Shown here piece by piece: positions 37,681 to 46,868 of a stretch of DNA of 64,000 nucleotides (the stretch's first letter is position 1; each line of letters starts with the position of its first letter). The notes below the pieces were generated by a model that was given only the letters and a program-made list of their open reading frames with translations, had not been told where the DNA came from and ran no database searches. The stretch spans positions 1,426,001 to 1,490,000 of the forward strand of contig NZ_CP012670.1 in assembly GCF_004135735.1 (NCBI RefSeq), in the 5' to 3' direction. Origin of the DNA: Sorangium cellulosum. Lineage in GTDB: Bacteria; Myxococcota_A; Polyangia; Polyangiales; Polyangiaceae. A program made the translations under genes and the position numbers.

Positions 37681-37827
37681 TCAGCGACGGCGCCGGAAAC
37701 GGAGGACGAGCGCGGCGCCCATGCCGACGAGCACGAGCAGCGTCACGCCGACCCACACCCAGTCCCGGGGATCCGAGCTGAAGGAGACGGCCATCGCGCC
37801 GCAGCCGGGAGACCCTGCTCTTCTCAT
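37681..37827 (-). CDS. 48-aa mini-protein resembling a C-terminal membrane sorting tail
   Basis: From ATG 37827 the frame encodes a short polar start (MRRAGSPGCGAMAVSFSSDP), one hydrophobic helix (WVWVGVTLLVLVGMGAALVL) and a basic end RFRRRR. Cys-Gly followed by a helix and an Arg cluster is the layout of MYXO-CTERM-like and related sorting tails. It may be a free mini-protein or the last exon-like remnant of a larger surface protein whose body is lost. A 26-bp piece of it (37710-37735) is repeated exactly at 40397-40422. Confidence 0.4.
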   Translation of the reverse strand: MRRAGSPGCGAMAVSFSSDPRDWVWVGVTLLVLVGMGAALVLRFRRRR

Positions 37828-38198
37828 CAGGCAGCCCATCCTCTCATGAGCCGCCCCGTCCGGTCCGCCGGAAGGTGCGGACCTCGCCGTGGCGCTCCTC
37901 GACGCCGCGGCCCTGCTATCTGCTCGGGCGTCCTGTACGCCAGCGCGGTCGCGAGCCCGCCGGCGCCCATGCCGCGCCTGGGCCGAGCTCGACCAGGTTG
38001 ACGGCGACGGCCCTGTGCTCGCGCGGCGCTTCTACCCGGAGGAGATGATCCCCTGCCGACGGGCGAGCCGTCCGAGCTCACCCCGGCTCGTACCGCCACG
38101 GCCGAGCCGCCGCAGGGGGGCGCCGCCGAGCTCGCCTCGAGCTCCTCGCCGTCCACGCGCCCGACCCGGCCACGTGGACGGCGGCCGCCAGGGAAGGG
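37828..38198. other. Gene-poor stretch with dispersed short repeats
   Basis: No convincing gene is seen. The segment 37895-37914 (CTCCTCGACGCCGCGGCCCT) has close copies at 37522 and 53690, and the segment 37922-37965 is clearly similar to 50921-50966. The region looks like accumulated remnants between the mini-protein and the coupled cassette. Confidence 0.4.
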
Positions 38199-38741
38199 CT
38201 ACACCGGATCTACCCAAGTCCACACGACCGAGAAGAGGCACACGTAAATCGTCGCCTCGCCCATCGATACCCCGTCCATGTCCACATCCGGCACCACCTC
38301 GTTTCCGATCTCCGGGGGGATGGGTCGGTAGCCGGGATACGTGGCCTCGATCTCCTGAGCGATCTCGCGCGCCACCGGCTCTTCCTCGGGGATGCCGGGG
38401 AGGTGGATCCCGTAGTATGGCCCGAGCAGGGACACGTGGAAGCTGAGCGCCGTTTCGTCGGTGAGCCAGATGCGGGCCGAGTACGCCGGGTCGATCCCCC
38501 CCGCAAACAGGTTGAGCGACTCGTTTTGAAGGCCGTATCGATCCCCCAGTCGGCGGATCATCGCTTTCCATGTCGGGTACTCCGCTCGCCCGCGGTTTGC
38601 GGCTTCCACCAGGCGGCGGTGCTCCTCCGTGTCCTCGTAGACGGGCTCGCCCGGAGGTACATAGATACGCATGATCTTCTGCACGCCCCGCGGGTAGAAG
38701 CGGTAGATGACATCGAGCAGATCGGGGCGAGTTATTTTCAT
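38199..38741 (-). CDS. Unknown cytoplasmic protein, third gene of a coupled cassette
   Basis: A 180-residue acidic protein without signal peptide or membrane segment. It contains several aromatic-rich phrases (VIYRFYPRGVQKIMRIYVPP, LSFHVSLLGPYYGIHLPG) and ends in VCLFSVVWTWVDPV. I do not recognise it. Its ATG at 38741 overlaps the stop of the lipoprotein gene (ATGA), so the two are translated together. Pairing of a cytoplasmic acidic protein with an exported partner recalls effector/immunity arrangements, though no toxin motif is visible. Base composition is lower in GC than in the neighbours, suggesting recent acquisition. Confidence 0.72.
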   Translation of the reverse strand: MKITRPDLLDVIYRFYPRGVQKIMRIYVPPGEPVYEDTEEHRRLVEAANRGRAEYPTWKAMIRRLGDRYGLQNESLNLFAGGIDPAYSARIWLTDETALSFHVSLLGPYYGIHLPGIPEEEPVAREIAQEIEATYPGYRPIPPEIGNEVVPDVDMDGVSMGEATIYVCLFSVVWTWVDPV

Positions 38742-39508
38742 GGGTTCGTCACCCTGGCGCCGAGCCCCTCATACTTGGTCTTGAACGCGACGTCTACCGC
38801 GTCGGCAAATCTTTTGCAAAAGATCCCCGGCGGGAGGTTGTAGTTCATGACATTGGCAACCTCCTCCGTGATCTCTTCACTGAGCTTGGCTGCGCGGAGT
38901 GGATCGATTTGCCCCATTTTCTCGGTCCGGAGCGGCATTTTGATGGTGATGGCGCAGTGCCACTCGGTGGTGCCGCCAGGAAATTTATGCGTGAACTTCA
39001 GATTTGCCTTGGCCTGTTGCCACCCTCCGCCTTTGTCCGTTCCGTCGTCCTTGACAATGGTGACAAATGGAAAGTCCGACGGATCGAAATCTGCGTATGT
39101 GAAGGAGGCCATTCCAGGCTGCGGACACTTCGAGCTGCATTCGTCGCGACAGCTCAAGAAGGTCGCTCCGTCTCCGGCCATGTCGCCGAATCCGGGGCAC
39201 GGGTCTCGCGGGCTCTCCGGGCGATATGTATATGTCGGGCTCTCCGAGCTGTCGCTCGATCTATCCTCTTCGTCTTCGAGCTCCCACTCGTTGCACGCGA
39301 TCTTGCGCTCGCCACCACCTTGCGGGTCCGCCCCGTAGTCACCGGTTGCGGAGGAGGTGAAGATGGGGCGGGGCTCCGAGCCTGGACCGGCACCTGCACC
39401 CGTGGTTCCTTCCCCGACGGGATAGCAGTCTCCTATCGTCCAGTTGCACGCCGCCAGCGTCCAGACCGACATGGCCACGATCAATAACAGAGCTCTTGTC
39501 GCGTTCAT
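38738..39508 (-). CDS. Predicted lipoprotein of unknown function
   Basis: A 256-residue protein starting at ATG 39508 with a type II signal (ATRALLLIVAMSVWTLAAC; lipobox LAAC, Cys near residue 21). The mature part has a Gly/Pro linker, a Cys-rich section (LSCRDECSSKCPQPG, about 130) and a C-terminal domain with helices (AKLSEEITEEVANVMNY). No enzymatic motif is recognised. It is translationally coupled to both neighbours: its start overlaps the stop of the upstream exported protein, and its stop overlaps the downstream start. Codon use is less GC-biased than in the core genes. Confidence 0.72.
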   Translation of the reverse strand: MNATRALLLIVAMSVWTLAACNWTIGDCYPVGEGTTGAGAGPGSEPRPIFTSSATGDYGADPQGGGERKIACNEWELEDEEDRSSDSSESPTYTYRPESPRDPCPGFGDMAGDGATFLSCRDECSSKCPQPGMASFTYADFDPSDFPFVTIVKDDGTDKGGGWQQAKANLKFTHKFPGGTTEWHCAITIKMPLRTEKMGQIDPLRAAKLSEEITEEVANVMNYNLPPGIFCKRFADAVDVAFKTKYEGLGARVTNP

Positions 39509-40041
39509 TGTGCACGCCATCGAAGCACAGGACCAGCAACAACGACGACAGACACGTAGCCCGGGAGCACCAGACTGCCCCGACCGACCCAATCCACGTT
39601 GACGCTCACCGACACCCCCAGCGGTCCGGCAACGTACGCGTTGGTCTGCGCGTGGCCGCCTACGGCCAGGCCACCGACGAGGCCGCACAGGGAGACGCCG
39701 CACGCCGGCACGACGTAGAACGCGGCCGAGGGCCCCGCGCTGACGTTGCCGTCCTTCCACGCGTACCCGATGTCCACCGAGGTCTGGTTGTAGACCCCGG
39801 GTCCGCCCTCCTGGGTCGGGGGTAGGATCGTGCACAGGTCGTGCACCGTGAACAGGATGTCTCGCTGGATGAGCCACGCTATGCCCGCGTGCGGCCCCAC
39901 CGCGAGGCGCGGAACGGTACCGGCCTGGAGCCACCCGAGGCTCACACCGGCGCTCAGCTCGTACGCTTCCACGGGCGTCGGAACAAGGAGCGGGAGGACA
40001 ACCCCTGCTGCCCATGAGATCCGTCGCCGTGACGCCCTCAC
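39505..40041 (-). CDS. Exported, possibly outer-membrane beta-barrel protein
   Basis: A 178-residue protein if started at GTG 40041, which gives a clean signal peptide (VRASRRRISWAAGVVLPLLVPTPVEA, cleavage near YELSAG). The mature part consists of alternating hydrophobic and Gly-rich strands (VSLGWLQAGTVPRLAVGPHAG, VSVSVNVDWVGRGSLVLPGY), as in small outer-membrane barrels. An upstream in-frame start at 40131 would add 30 polar residues. Its stop overlaps the lipoprotein start (ATGA). Function unknown; it is the first gene of the three-gene cassette. Confidence 0.65.
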   Translation of the reverse strand: MRASRRRISWAAGVVLPLLVPTPVEAYELSAGVSLGWLQAGTVPRLAVGPHAGIAWLIQRDILFTVHDLCTILPPTQEGGPGVYNQTSVDIGYAWKDGNVSAGPSAAFYVVPACGVSLCGLVGGLAVGGHAQTNAYVAGPLGVSVSVNVDWVGRGSLVLPGYVSVVVVAGPVLRWRAQ

Positions 40042-40487
40042 CGTCTCCCCCCGGTTGGAAGCCCTTGGCCGCTGCGCGCGCAGCGCGCCGAGAACCGCGG
40101 GCCATTGTTCTGGTCGCGGGTTGGGCGTCAAAGAGAAACGCTACGGTGAATCGCAATGGATGGGGGCGACCCGTCCCGGGCGTGCGCTTGCGTGGCTGGA
40201 GCGTTCGTCAACCCACCGGGACGTACGTCCTCGCTGCGTACAACGCTGCAACACGAGCGCCGACGACATCGTCATCCATGGCTTGCTCCGCGGCTGCGCC
40301 CGGAGCGCTCGCCTCTCCGGCATCCCCTCGTTCCACCCGCCGTCCTTGCAGAGCTCGATGCAGGGCTTCGCCTGGGCAGGGATCTCCGCTCGAGCGGCGC
40401 GGCGCCCATGCCGACGAGCACGCGGCCGCGGTCTTCACCGATCGGACGCGGGACGCGATGAGCACCGACAGCGGGCGCCCCGCGAGG
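40042..40487. other. Gene-poor stretch with a copied sorting-tail fragment
   Basis: No intact gene is seen. The segment 40397-40422 repeats 26 bp of the sorting-tail mini-protein gene at 37710-37735, and the minus strand near 40340 encodes KPCIELCKDGGW, a Cys-containing fragment. The stretch looks like decayed lineage-specific genes. Confidence 0.4.
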
Positions 40488-41447
40488 TCAGGCTCGCATC
40501 GAGCGCGCGAACCCGCTCGGAGAGCATCCGACGTGACGCGAGAACGCGACGCTGAAGGCGCTCGCCGACTGGTAGCCGATCCTCTCTGCCACCTCGGAGA
40601 GAGGCGTGTGCTCGCGAAGGAGGACGTCCTTCGCGATCGCGATGCGCCACTCGAGGAGGTACTCCATCGGCGGCATCCCGACCGTTCGCGTGAACCGCTC
40701 GGCGAACACCGCACGTGACATGCCGGCGGCGCGCGCGAGCTCGGCGACGGTCCATCGGTACGCGACGTCCGCGTGCAGCCTTCGAAGTGCGCGCGCGATG
40801 TCGGGATCGGCGAGGCCCGCCAGCAACCCTCTCTCGCGACTTCCGGCTTCTGCGGGCCGAACACGCAGCGCCTCGATGAAGAGGACCTCGACGAGCCGCT
40901 CGAGGATCAGCTCACGACCGGCGCGACGTGTGGTCGCCTCCTCGCCGATGAGCTCGACGAGTCGCCGCAGGCGTGCTGCGCCGGGGTCGTCTCGCCGGAC
41001 GAGGATCATCGCGGGCAAAAACCTCTCGAGGAGCTGCGCGTTCGCTCGATCCACGTGAAAATAGCCCCCGAGCTGGCGCATCGCGGGCGGGCCGGATTGC
41101 GTGCCGTGCCGTAGCTCGTTGCCGTCCGCAGCCGTGATGAGCTTCGGCTTCAGCCCGCGGTCACTCGACATCATGAAGCTCGGGGTCGAGGGCAAGAGCA
41201 CGAAGTCGCCCTCTTCGAGCTTCACCTCACCCACGCCGTCGACGTCGAGGAAGCATGTCCCCTCGAGCATGATGCAGTACCCGGGCTCCCCGTGCGCGGC
41301 GTACCGCACGCTCCATGGCCCCGCGCCGCTGATCACCTTGGGAAGGACTGTCTGCGGACGGAGGAGCGAGATGACGGCCGCGAGCGGGTCCGACGGCTCG
41401 CGCGTGGACCTCGACGACTCGGACGACTGCGCATTCATGGCGGTCAT
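40488..41447 (-). CDS. AraC family transcriptional regulator (cupin sensor type)
   Basis: A 319-residue regulator. The N-terminal 190 residues form the cupin-type ligand domain of the AraC_binding/Cupin_6 group (GYCIMLEGTCFLDVDGVGEVKLEEGDFVLLP). The C-terminal domain has two HTH motifs: WTVAELARAAGMSRAVFAERF and TPLSEVAERIGYQSASAFSVAFSRHVG, ending CSPSGFARSMRA. It probably controls the short-chain dehydrogenase gene, which lies upstream on the same strand 120 bp away; such AraC/SDR pairs are common in proteobacteria. The ligand is unknown. Confidence 0.9.
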   Translation of the reverse strand: MTAMNAQSSESSRSTREPSDPLAAVISLLRPQTVLPKVISGAGPWSVRYAAHGEPGYCIMLEGTCFLDVDGVGEVKLEEGDFVLLPSTPSFMMSSDRGLKPKLITAADGNELRHGTQSGPPAMRQLGGYFHVDRANAQLLERFLPAMILVRRDDPGAARLRRLVELIGEEATTRRAGRELILERLVEVLFIEALRVRPAEAGSRERGLLAGLADPDIARALRRLHADVAYRWTVAELARAAGMSRAVFAERFTRTVGMPPMEYLLEWRIAIAKDVLLREHTPLSEVAERIGYQSASAFSVAFSRHVGCSPSGFARSMRA

Positions 41448-41567
41448 CCCAGGATAGATCGTCCGCGGCCCTCAGGACGAGCTCGGTGATCTCGGGCGGC
41501 GCCCCGGGGCGCGCACCAGGTCGCCCGTGATGGCCACGGCGTCGGACGCGAGGTCGCTCACCCGCGC

Positions 41568-42338
41568 TCAGAGCGTCCGTGGCCCTCCGCTCGCCCGTGC
41601 CAGCGCGACCGCGTCGGGACCGGCAGGGAAGCGGAGCGTCTCGGACGCGTCGTTGGCGGCGAGCCACACCGCCTCGGCCACGTCGGACTCCTTCGTCGTC
41701 AGCGCCGGTTGCGCGAAGGCCGCGAAGATGGGCTGCGCGAACGGCTCATAGGCCTTCGGAATCAACCCTTGCATGCGCTCGCCGCCGTTCGCCGTGAACC
41801 GCGTGCTGGGGCCGTAGCCGGGCTCGACGAGCTTCACGCGCACGTCGAAGGCGCCCAGCTCGTGGGCGAGCGAAGCGGTGAAGCCCTCGATGGCGATCTT
41901 GCTGGCCGTGTACACGGCCGCCAGCGGCATCGCCGCGAGCGTCGCGCTCGACGTCACGTTCACGATCACACCCCCCCGGCGCTCGCGGAAGCGCGGCACG
42001 ACGGCCTGGAGCACCGCCATGACGCCGAAGGTGTTCGTCTCGAAGATCTCACGAATCGTCGTCATGGGCGTGGCCTCGAAGGCGCCGACGACGCCGATGC
42101 CGGCGTTGTTGACCACCACGTCGATGGGACCGGCTGCCTCGAGCGCCGCGGCGATGCTCTCGGGCTTCGTCACGTCCAGCGCCAGCACACGGAGCCGCTC
42201 GGACCTCGGCAGATCGCCGAGCCGGGGGGTGCGCATGGTCGCGATCACGTTCCAGCCCTGGTCGTGGAAGTAGCGGGCCGTCGCTGCGCCGTAGCCAGAT
42301 GAGCAACCGGTGATCAGAACCGTCTTGATGGTCTTCAT
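41568..42338 (-). CDS. Short-chain dehydrogenase/reductase (SDR)
   Basis: A 256-residue classical SDR. The NAD(P)-binding motif TGCSSGYG lies at residues 10-17, followed by VVNNAGIG near 77 and catalytic Ser and YTASK (about 140-160). A cytoplasmic oxidoreductase, substrate unknown. AAGGAG lies 7 nt before ATG 42338, a strong ribosome binding site. The AraC regulator gene lies downstream on the same strand. Confidence 0.92.
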   Translation of the reverse strand: MKTIKTVLITGCSSGYGAATARYFHDQGWNVIATMRTPRLGDLPRSERLRVLALDVTKPESIAAALEAAGPIDVVVNNAGIGVVGAFEATPMTTIREIFETNTFGVMAVLQAVVPRFRERRGGVIVNVTSSATLAAMPLAAVYTASKIAIEGFTASLAHELGAFDVRVKLVEPGYGPSTRFTANGGERMQGLIPKAYEPFAQPIFAAFAQPALTTKESDVAEAVWLAANDASETLRFPAGPDAVALARASGGPRTL

Positions 42339-42754
42339 GGGGGGTCTCCTTCTTCCGTCGGTTTCGAGCTCGGGCTCGGGTTCACTTCAGCCGCGCGACG
42401 CGCCGCCCAGCGGGACGACGCCGTGGTGCTGGGCGTCATCCGCCACGAGCGGCGCGAGCTTCGCGACCAGCGCTGCGCCTGCGCGCTCGCGAAGCTCTCG
42501 GCGTGGGCCTCCCTGGTGGTGCAGCCCTCGGTGACTTGATAAGCCCTCCCAGCAAGACGATCCATGGCTCACCGTCTTAGAAGCTTTAGAGATCGTCTTG
42601 GGCGGCCTGCCTCTTCGGCAAGAGATCAAGGAGCGCCCGCGTTCGTCGGGGCGTGGTCCCAGCGGGCGTTTCGCGGAAAGCGATGAGAGGTCGAGGCGGG
42701 TCGCCGGCCGGGCAGCGGTACGCCCTTCGCTGGAAGAAGCCGGCCGTCTGAACC
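42339..42754. other. Gene-poor stretch between SDR and GNAT remnant
   Basis: No intact gene is seen. A minus-strand frame at about 42410-42530 (RELRERAGAALVAKLAPLV) has coding-like composition but lacks a recognisable domain. The SDR promoter should lie near 42345-42420. Confidence 0.35.
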
Positions 42755-42880
42755 ATGGCGCTCCGCATCGAGGCGCTCAGCCGCTCGCATCGTGCGCCGA
42801 TCGCCGATTTCCAGAACCAGCACGCGTCGCTCGTCGAGCACCTCGAGCGGTCCGCGCTCCGGCATGCCGAGAAGGACATA
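42755..42880 (+). pseudogene. GNAT acetyltransferase N-terminal remnant
   Basis: The frame from ATG 42755 reads MALRIEALSRSHRAPIADF and continues with NQHASLVEHLERSALRHAEKD. This matches the start of GNAT-type N-acetyltransferases that act on toxin-like substrates (LSRxHRxxxADFxNxHxSLxxYL). The frame then loses similarity, and the acetyl-CoA-binding core is absent. It is a truncated remnant directly before the SRPBCC gene. Confidence 0.5.
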
Positions 42881-42924
42881 CCCGCTCCTTCGCCGTGCCC
42901 GGAGGACCGGTGGCGTGATAGCTT

Positions 42925-43410
42925 GTGCGGGTGCGAGAGCCAGCCGCCAGGGGCCGAACCGACACCGCGTCGCTCGTCGTCGCAGCCCGACCCGACGCGG
43001 TCTACCGTGCCTTCGCCGAGCCCGACGCGCTGATGGCGTGGCTCCCGCCTGACAGCATGACCGGCCGCGTCCTCGACTACGACTTCCGCGAGGGCGGTCG
43101 CTACCGCATCGAGCTGACCTACGATGAGGCGGCGCCCGTCGGCGTCGGCAAGACCACCGGGCGGACCGATGTCAGCGCCGGGCGCTTCCTCTCGCTGGAG
43201 CCGGGCAAGCGCATCGTCCAGTCGGTCGCGTTCGAGTCGTCGGACGCTTCGTTTGCGGGCGAGATGGTGATGACGTGGTCGTTCGAGCCGCTGCCCGCGG
43301 GGACCCGCATCACCATCACCGCGGAGAATGTCCCGCCCGGCATCAGCCAGGCCGACCACGATGCCGGTCTTCGAGCGTCCCTGGAGAACCTCGCGCGCTA
43401 CCTGGGGTGA
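42925..43410 (+). CDS. SRPBCC/AHSA1-type ligand-binding protein
   Basis: A 161-residue protein of the START-like SRPBCC superfamily (activator of Hsp90 ATPase homologue-1-like). Typical phrases are ARPDAVYRAFAEPDALMAWLPP, FREGGRYRIEL and MVMTWSFEPLPAGTRITITAENVPPG. It binds a hydrophobic ligand in the cytoplasm; no specific role can be read. Start is GTG 42925, with GTG 42931 as alternative. The hairpin at 43452-43467 may end its transcript. Confidence 0.85.
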   Translation: MRVREPAARGRTDTASLVVAARPDAVYRAFAEPDALMAWLPPDSMTGRVLDYDFREGGRYRIELTYDEAAPVGVGKTTGRTDVSAGRFLSLEPGKRIVQSVAFESSDASFAGEMVMTWSFEPLPAGTRITITAENVPPGISQADHDAGLRASLENLARYLG

Positions 43411-43967
43411 CGCCTGCCTCTTGCGCGGAGCGACCGGGCCGCCGTGGCGCGGCGCCCTGGAGGGCGCGCCCGGGCAGGGGAGGCGGGGCAGGGGGGCGCG
43501 CCGACCCGATGGGCCAGGACGTGGGCAGGTTCGTCCGCGAGGTGTTCGACTCGCACCGCGGCCCTTCACCGGGCCGGTGGCGGCCTCCTGGCATGGCGGC
43601 GGCGGGGCTCCGTGCCGGTGACTCGGACGTGGCGAGGCGCCCTGGGGATGGAACCTGCCGCAAGCCGCAACGGGGCAGGTCGGGCAAAGAGGCCCTTGAG
43701 GCGGGGACGCTGACGACGGCCGGGACGAGCGAAGTGCGCTTGCGCGAAACGCGGATCTGTGCGAGGTTCCGCGAAATTCTCAAGATGGGTGCAGGGCCTG
43801 GAGGCGCTGCAGGCGCAGAGGGATGGTCGGGCCGCCATCCTACCGGGTATGACCCCCGGCAGGATGATCATGTCAGCCACAGCGACCCCATCGCGATCCA
43901 GCCGCGCTCCGCTTGACGTCGCGGGAGCTCTGCCGCGCTCCGCCCGGTTCACGAGGAGCCGGCCGAC
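43411..43967. other. Gene-free mrp leader with two hairpins
   Basis: No supported gene occurs in these 557 bp. GCGCCCT/AGGGCGC forms a hairpin at 43452-43467, suited to ending the SRPBCC transcript. A second hairpin at 43837-43865 (ATCCT and CCGGG pairing with CCCGG and AGGAT, one mismatch) lies about 100 nt before mrpA and could be a 5' untranslated control element. Confidence 0.45.
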
Positions 43968-46868
43968 GTGAAGACCCTCCTTCTCCTCCTCCTCTTCAGC
44001 CCGTTCATCTCCGCGCCTCTGCTCCTGGCGCTGGGGCGCCGCTGGGGGGCTCGCGTCGGCTGGGCAGCGCTGCCCGCGCCGCTGATCAGCCTCGGAGCTT
44101 GCCTGGCCCTCTACCTCCTTCCGGAGGCCCAGCGCACCACGATCGGCTGGGAATGGATACCGCGTCTGGGGGTGCAGCTCTCCTTCACGCCGGACGGGCT
44201 CGCGCTGTTCTTCGGGCTGCTCGTGACCGGCGTCGGTAGCCTGGTCACGTTCTACGCGGCTTGTTACCTCGACGATCACTACAGGCGCCACGGACAGTTC
44301 TACTGCACCTTGCAGCTGTTCATGGGCGCGATGCTGGTCACCGTCTTTTCCAGCAACTTGCTCGTCTTGTTCACCGCCTGGGAGCTGACCGGCATCACCT
44401 CGTTCTTCTTGATCGGATTCCTGCACGATCGACCGGAGTCTCGACGGGGCGCCCGGATGGCGCTCCTGACCACCAGCCTCACCGGCCTGGCGTTGCTCGT
44501 CGGGATCGTGCTGCTCCAGCAGGTCTTCGGCACCCTCGAGCTCCCCCGGATGCTCGAGGCGCCTGTGCCTCCAGGGAGCGAAGGGCTGCTCGCCGCCGCC
44601 TTTCTCTTCTGCTTCGTGGGCATCTGCGGCAAGTCGGCCCTCGTTCCCTTTCAGTACTGGCTGCCGAACGCCATGGCGGCGCCGACGCCCGTCAGCGCGT
44701 ACCTCCACTCGGCCACCATGGTGAAGCTCGGCGTCTTCCTCACCGCGCGTCTCCTGCCGGTGTTCGTCGGGCTCGAGAGCTGGACGCCGGTCTTGATCAC
44801 GATCGGGTTCCTCACCTTCCTCCTCGGCGCGGGCCTCGCGTGGCTGTCCCACGATCTGAAGGCCGTGCTCGCCTACACGACCGTGGCCCAGCTGGGCCTG
44901 CTCGTCGGTCAGTACGGCTGGGCCTCGCAAGCAGGGCCCGCCTTCGGGGACCTCCTCCATATCCTGAATCACACCCTGTACAAGGCGTGCCTCTTCATGG
45001 TGGTCGGCGTCATCGACCACAGCACGGGCACCCGCGATCTCCGGCAGCTCGGCGGGTTGTTCAAGAAGATGCCGCTCACGGGCGTCACGGCGCTCGTGGG
45101 GCTCGCGGCCATGGCGGGGGTGCCTCTCACCAGCGGGTTCATCAGCAAGGAGCTCCTGCTGGAGAGCGGGCTCGCCTTCCAGAGCGGCCATCCGGGCAGC
45201 CTCGGGCTCTGGCCGCTGCTCAGCCTGGCAGGCGGCTCCGTCCTTCACGCGCTCATCGCCCTCCGCATCGCGAAGCACGTGTTCTTCGGGGCGGTCCCCG
45301 ACAAGGTCGACGCGCACTTCCACGCGCCCTCCCTCGGCATTCAGCTACCGGCGCTCCTCCTCGCGCTGGGGGTCCTGTACTTCGGCGGCCGGCCCGCGGT
45401 CTTCGGGCATTTCACCGCGTCCTTCGGCCCTTCCGGGCTCGCCGCGCCCGACCTCGCGCTCTGGCATGGATGGACCCCCGCCGCGCTCGTCAGCCTCGGC
45501 ATCTTCTCGACCGCCGGCGCGCTCTTCTGGTTGAGCGAGCGAAAGCGCTGGCCCCAGCGCTCCGTGCCGCGCCTGCTCCAGCTCGATCGGGGGTTCGAGC
45601 GAGCCGTCGAGGCGATCCCGTCGTTCGGCAAAGGGCTCGATCGCAAGCTCGGCTTCCCGCGGCCTTCCGTCTACCTGTCCATCCTCGTCGCCTTCATCGT
45701 GACGGTCTTCCTGGCGATCTTCATCCAGGCCCGAGAGAGCCTGGCGCCCCTCCTGGGGCGCACGGAGATCATGCCCGCGAGCCTCGAGGGATGGATCCGT
45801 TGGGGCGTGGTGATGCTCATCTCGACGGGCGCGCTCCTCGCGGCGGCCTGCAAGCGTCCTATCCCCCAGCTGTTCGCGGTCTCTCTCGTGGGATCCGGCG
45901 TCGCCTTCTACTACGTGCTGTATCGGGCCCCCGACCTCGCGCTCACGCAGCTCCTCGTCGAGGCCGCCACGTTGATCCTGATCCTGCTCGTGGTGCTCCG
46001 CTTCAAGCGTGACAAGGCGGAGTTCCAGCCGCTCGCCGTCACGAAGCCGGGCTCGCGCCTCGTGCGTGTCGGGATCTCCGCTGGAGCGGGGCTGCTCCTG
46101 GGCCTGTGTGTCTTGATCTTCCCGAACGATGAGGTCGAGCGCGCCGGCTCGTTTTACCTCGAGCACACCCTCCCGCTCGCGAAGGGCGCCAACGCGGTGA
46201 ACACGGTCGTCGTCGATTTCCGCGGCTTCGACACGATGCTCGAGATCACCGTCCTGCTCATCGCCGCGCTCGGCTGCCTGGGCCTCCTGTCGCGCGCGAG
46301 CTCTGCCCCCCGACCCGACGTCGCCCTCCCCGCGACGGATCTCTTCCCTGTCCCTCGCGACTTCATCTTGAAGGCGGTCGCGCTGGGCGCTTTCCTCCCG
46401 CTCAACCTCTTCTCGCTCTACGTCTTCCTCCGGGGCCACAACGCGCCGGGCGGCGGCTTCGTCGCGGGGCTCATCACCGCCCTCTCTCTGCTCCTCTTGA
46501 GCTTCGTGCTCGGCGTCGAAAGGTTCCGTCGTCGCTTCCGTGCGAGGCCGATGCTGGTCGCCGTCACGGGCATCGCCCTCGCCCTGGGCGCGGCGCTGCT
46601 CCCGCTCTGCTTCGGCCTCTCCCCGCTGCACCACCTGCACACCACGGTGGGGCCCCTGGCCATCGGGACCCCGATGCTCTTCGACGCCGGCGTGTTCCTC
46701 ACCGTCGTGGGGGTGACCTTGAAGTTGATGCTGCCCTTGATGAAGTCCGTGCATGGCCTGCCTGCCTTCGTGCGCGAAGAAGAGGGCAATTTCGCCGCGC
46801 TGGCGAGCGAGCCCATCGACATCGATTCGGCGCGCCACGTGGCCGAGGCGCCGAGGAGCGAGCCATGA
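43968..46868 (+). CDS. mrpA: Mrp Na+/H+ antiporter subunit A fused to subunit B
   Basis: A 966-residue membrane protein. The N-terminal part is a proton-antiporter module related to complex I NuoL (SNLLVLFTAWELTGITSFFLIGF, PFQYWLPNAMAAPTPVSAYLHSATMVKLGVFL, LNHTLYKACLFMVVG). It continues with a DUF4040/NuoJ-like segment (YRAPDLALTQLLVEA, about 650). Residues from about 800 form a complete MnhB domain (FLRGHNAPGGGFVAGLITA, TPMLFDAGVFLTVVGVTLKL). The A-B fusion is the hallmark of group 2 Mrp operons. GTG 43968 is preceded by GAGGAG. The complex exchanges Na+ (or K+) for protons at the inner membrane. Its stop overlaps the mrpC start (ATGA). Confidence 0.93.
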   Translation: MKTLLLLLLFSPFISAPLLLALGRRWGARVGWAALPAPLISLGACLALYLLPEAQRTTIGWEWIPRLGVQLSFTPDGLALFFGLLVTGVGSLVTFYAACYLDDHYRRHGQFYCTLQLFMGAMLVTVFSSNLLVLFTAWELTGITSFFLIGFLHDRPESRRGARMALLTTSLTGLALLVGIVLLQQVFGTLELPRMLEAPVPPGSEGLLAAAFLFCFVGICGKSALVPFQYWLPNAMAAPTPVSAYLHSATMVKLGVFLTARLLPVFVGLESWTPVLITIGFLTFLLGAGLAWLSHDLKAVLAYTTVAQLGLLVGQYGWASQAGPAFGDLLHILNHTLYKACLFMVVGVIDHSTGTRDLRQLGGLFKKMPLTGVTALVGLAAMAGVPLTSGFISKELLLESGLAFQSGHPGSLGLWPLLSLAGGSVLHALIALRIAKHVFFGAVPDKVDAHFHAPSLGIQLPALLLALGVLYFGGRPAVFGHFTASFGPSGLAAPDLALWHGWTPAALVSLGIFSTAGALFWLSERKRWPQRSVPRLLQLDRGFERAVEAIPSFGKGLDRKLGFPRPSVYLSILVAFIVTVFLAIFIQARESLAPLLGRTEIMPASLEGWIRWGVVMLISTGALLAAACKRPIPQLFAVSLVGSGVAFYYVLYRAPDLALTQLLVEAATLILILLVVLRFKRDKAEFQPLAVTKPGSRLVRVGISAGAGLLLGLCVLIFPNDEVERAGSFYLEHTLPLAKGANAVNTVVVDFRGFDTMLEITVLLIAALGCLGLLSRASSAPRPDVALPATDLFPVPRDFILKAVALGAFLPLNLFSLYVFLRGHNAPGGGFVAGLITALSLLLLSFVLGVERFRRRFRARPMLVAVTGIALALGAALLPLCFGLSPLHHLHTTVGPLAIGTPMLFDAGVFLTVVGVTLKLMLPLMKSVHGLPAFVREEEGNFAALASEPIDIDSARHVAEAPRSEP

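Noticed and set aside
38809..38824. Perfect 16-bp palindrome ATCTTTTGCAAAAGAT
   Set aside because: It lies inside the coding region of the lipoprotein near its 3' end and is explained by codons for FCKRF; nothing suggests regulation there.
43566..45323. 585-codon minus-strand frame across the mrp leader and mrpA
   Set aside because: It is antisense to MrpA and consists of charged low-complexity sequence without motifs.
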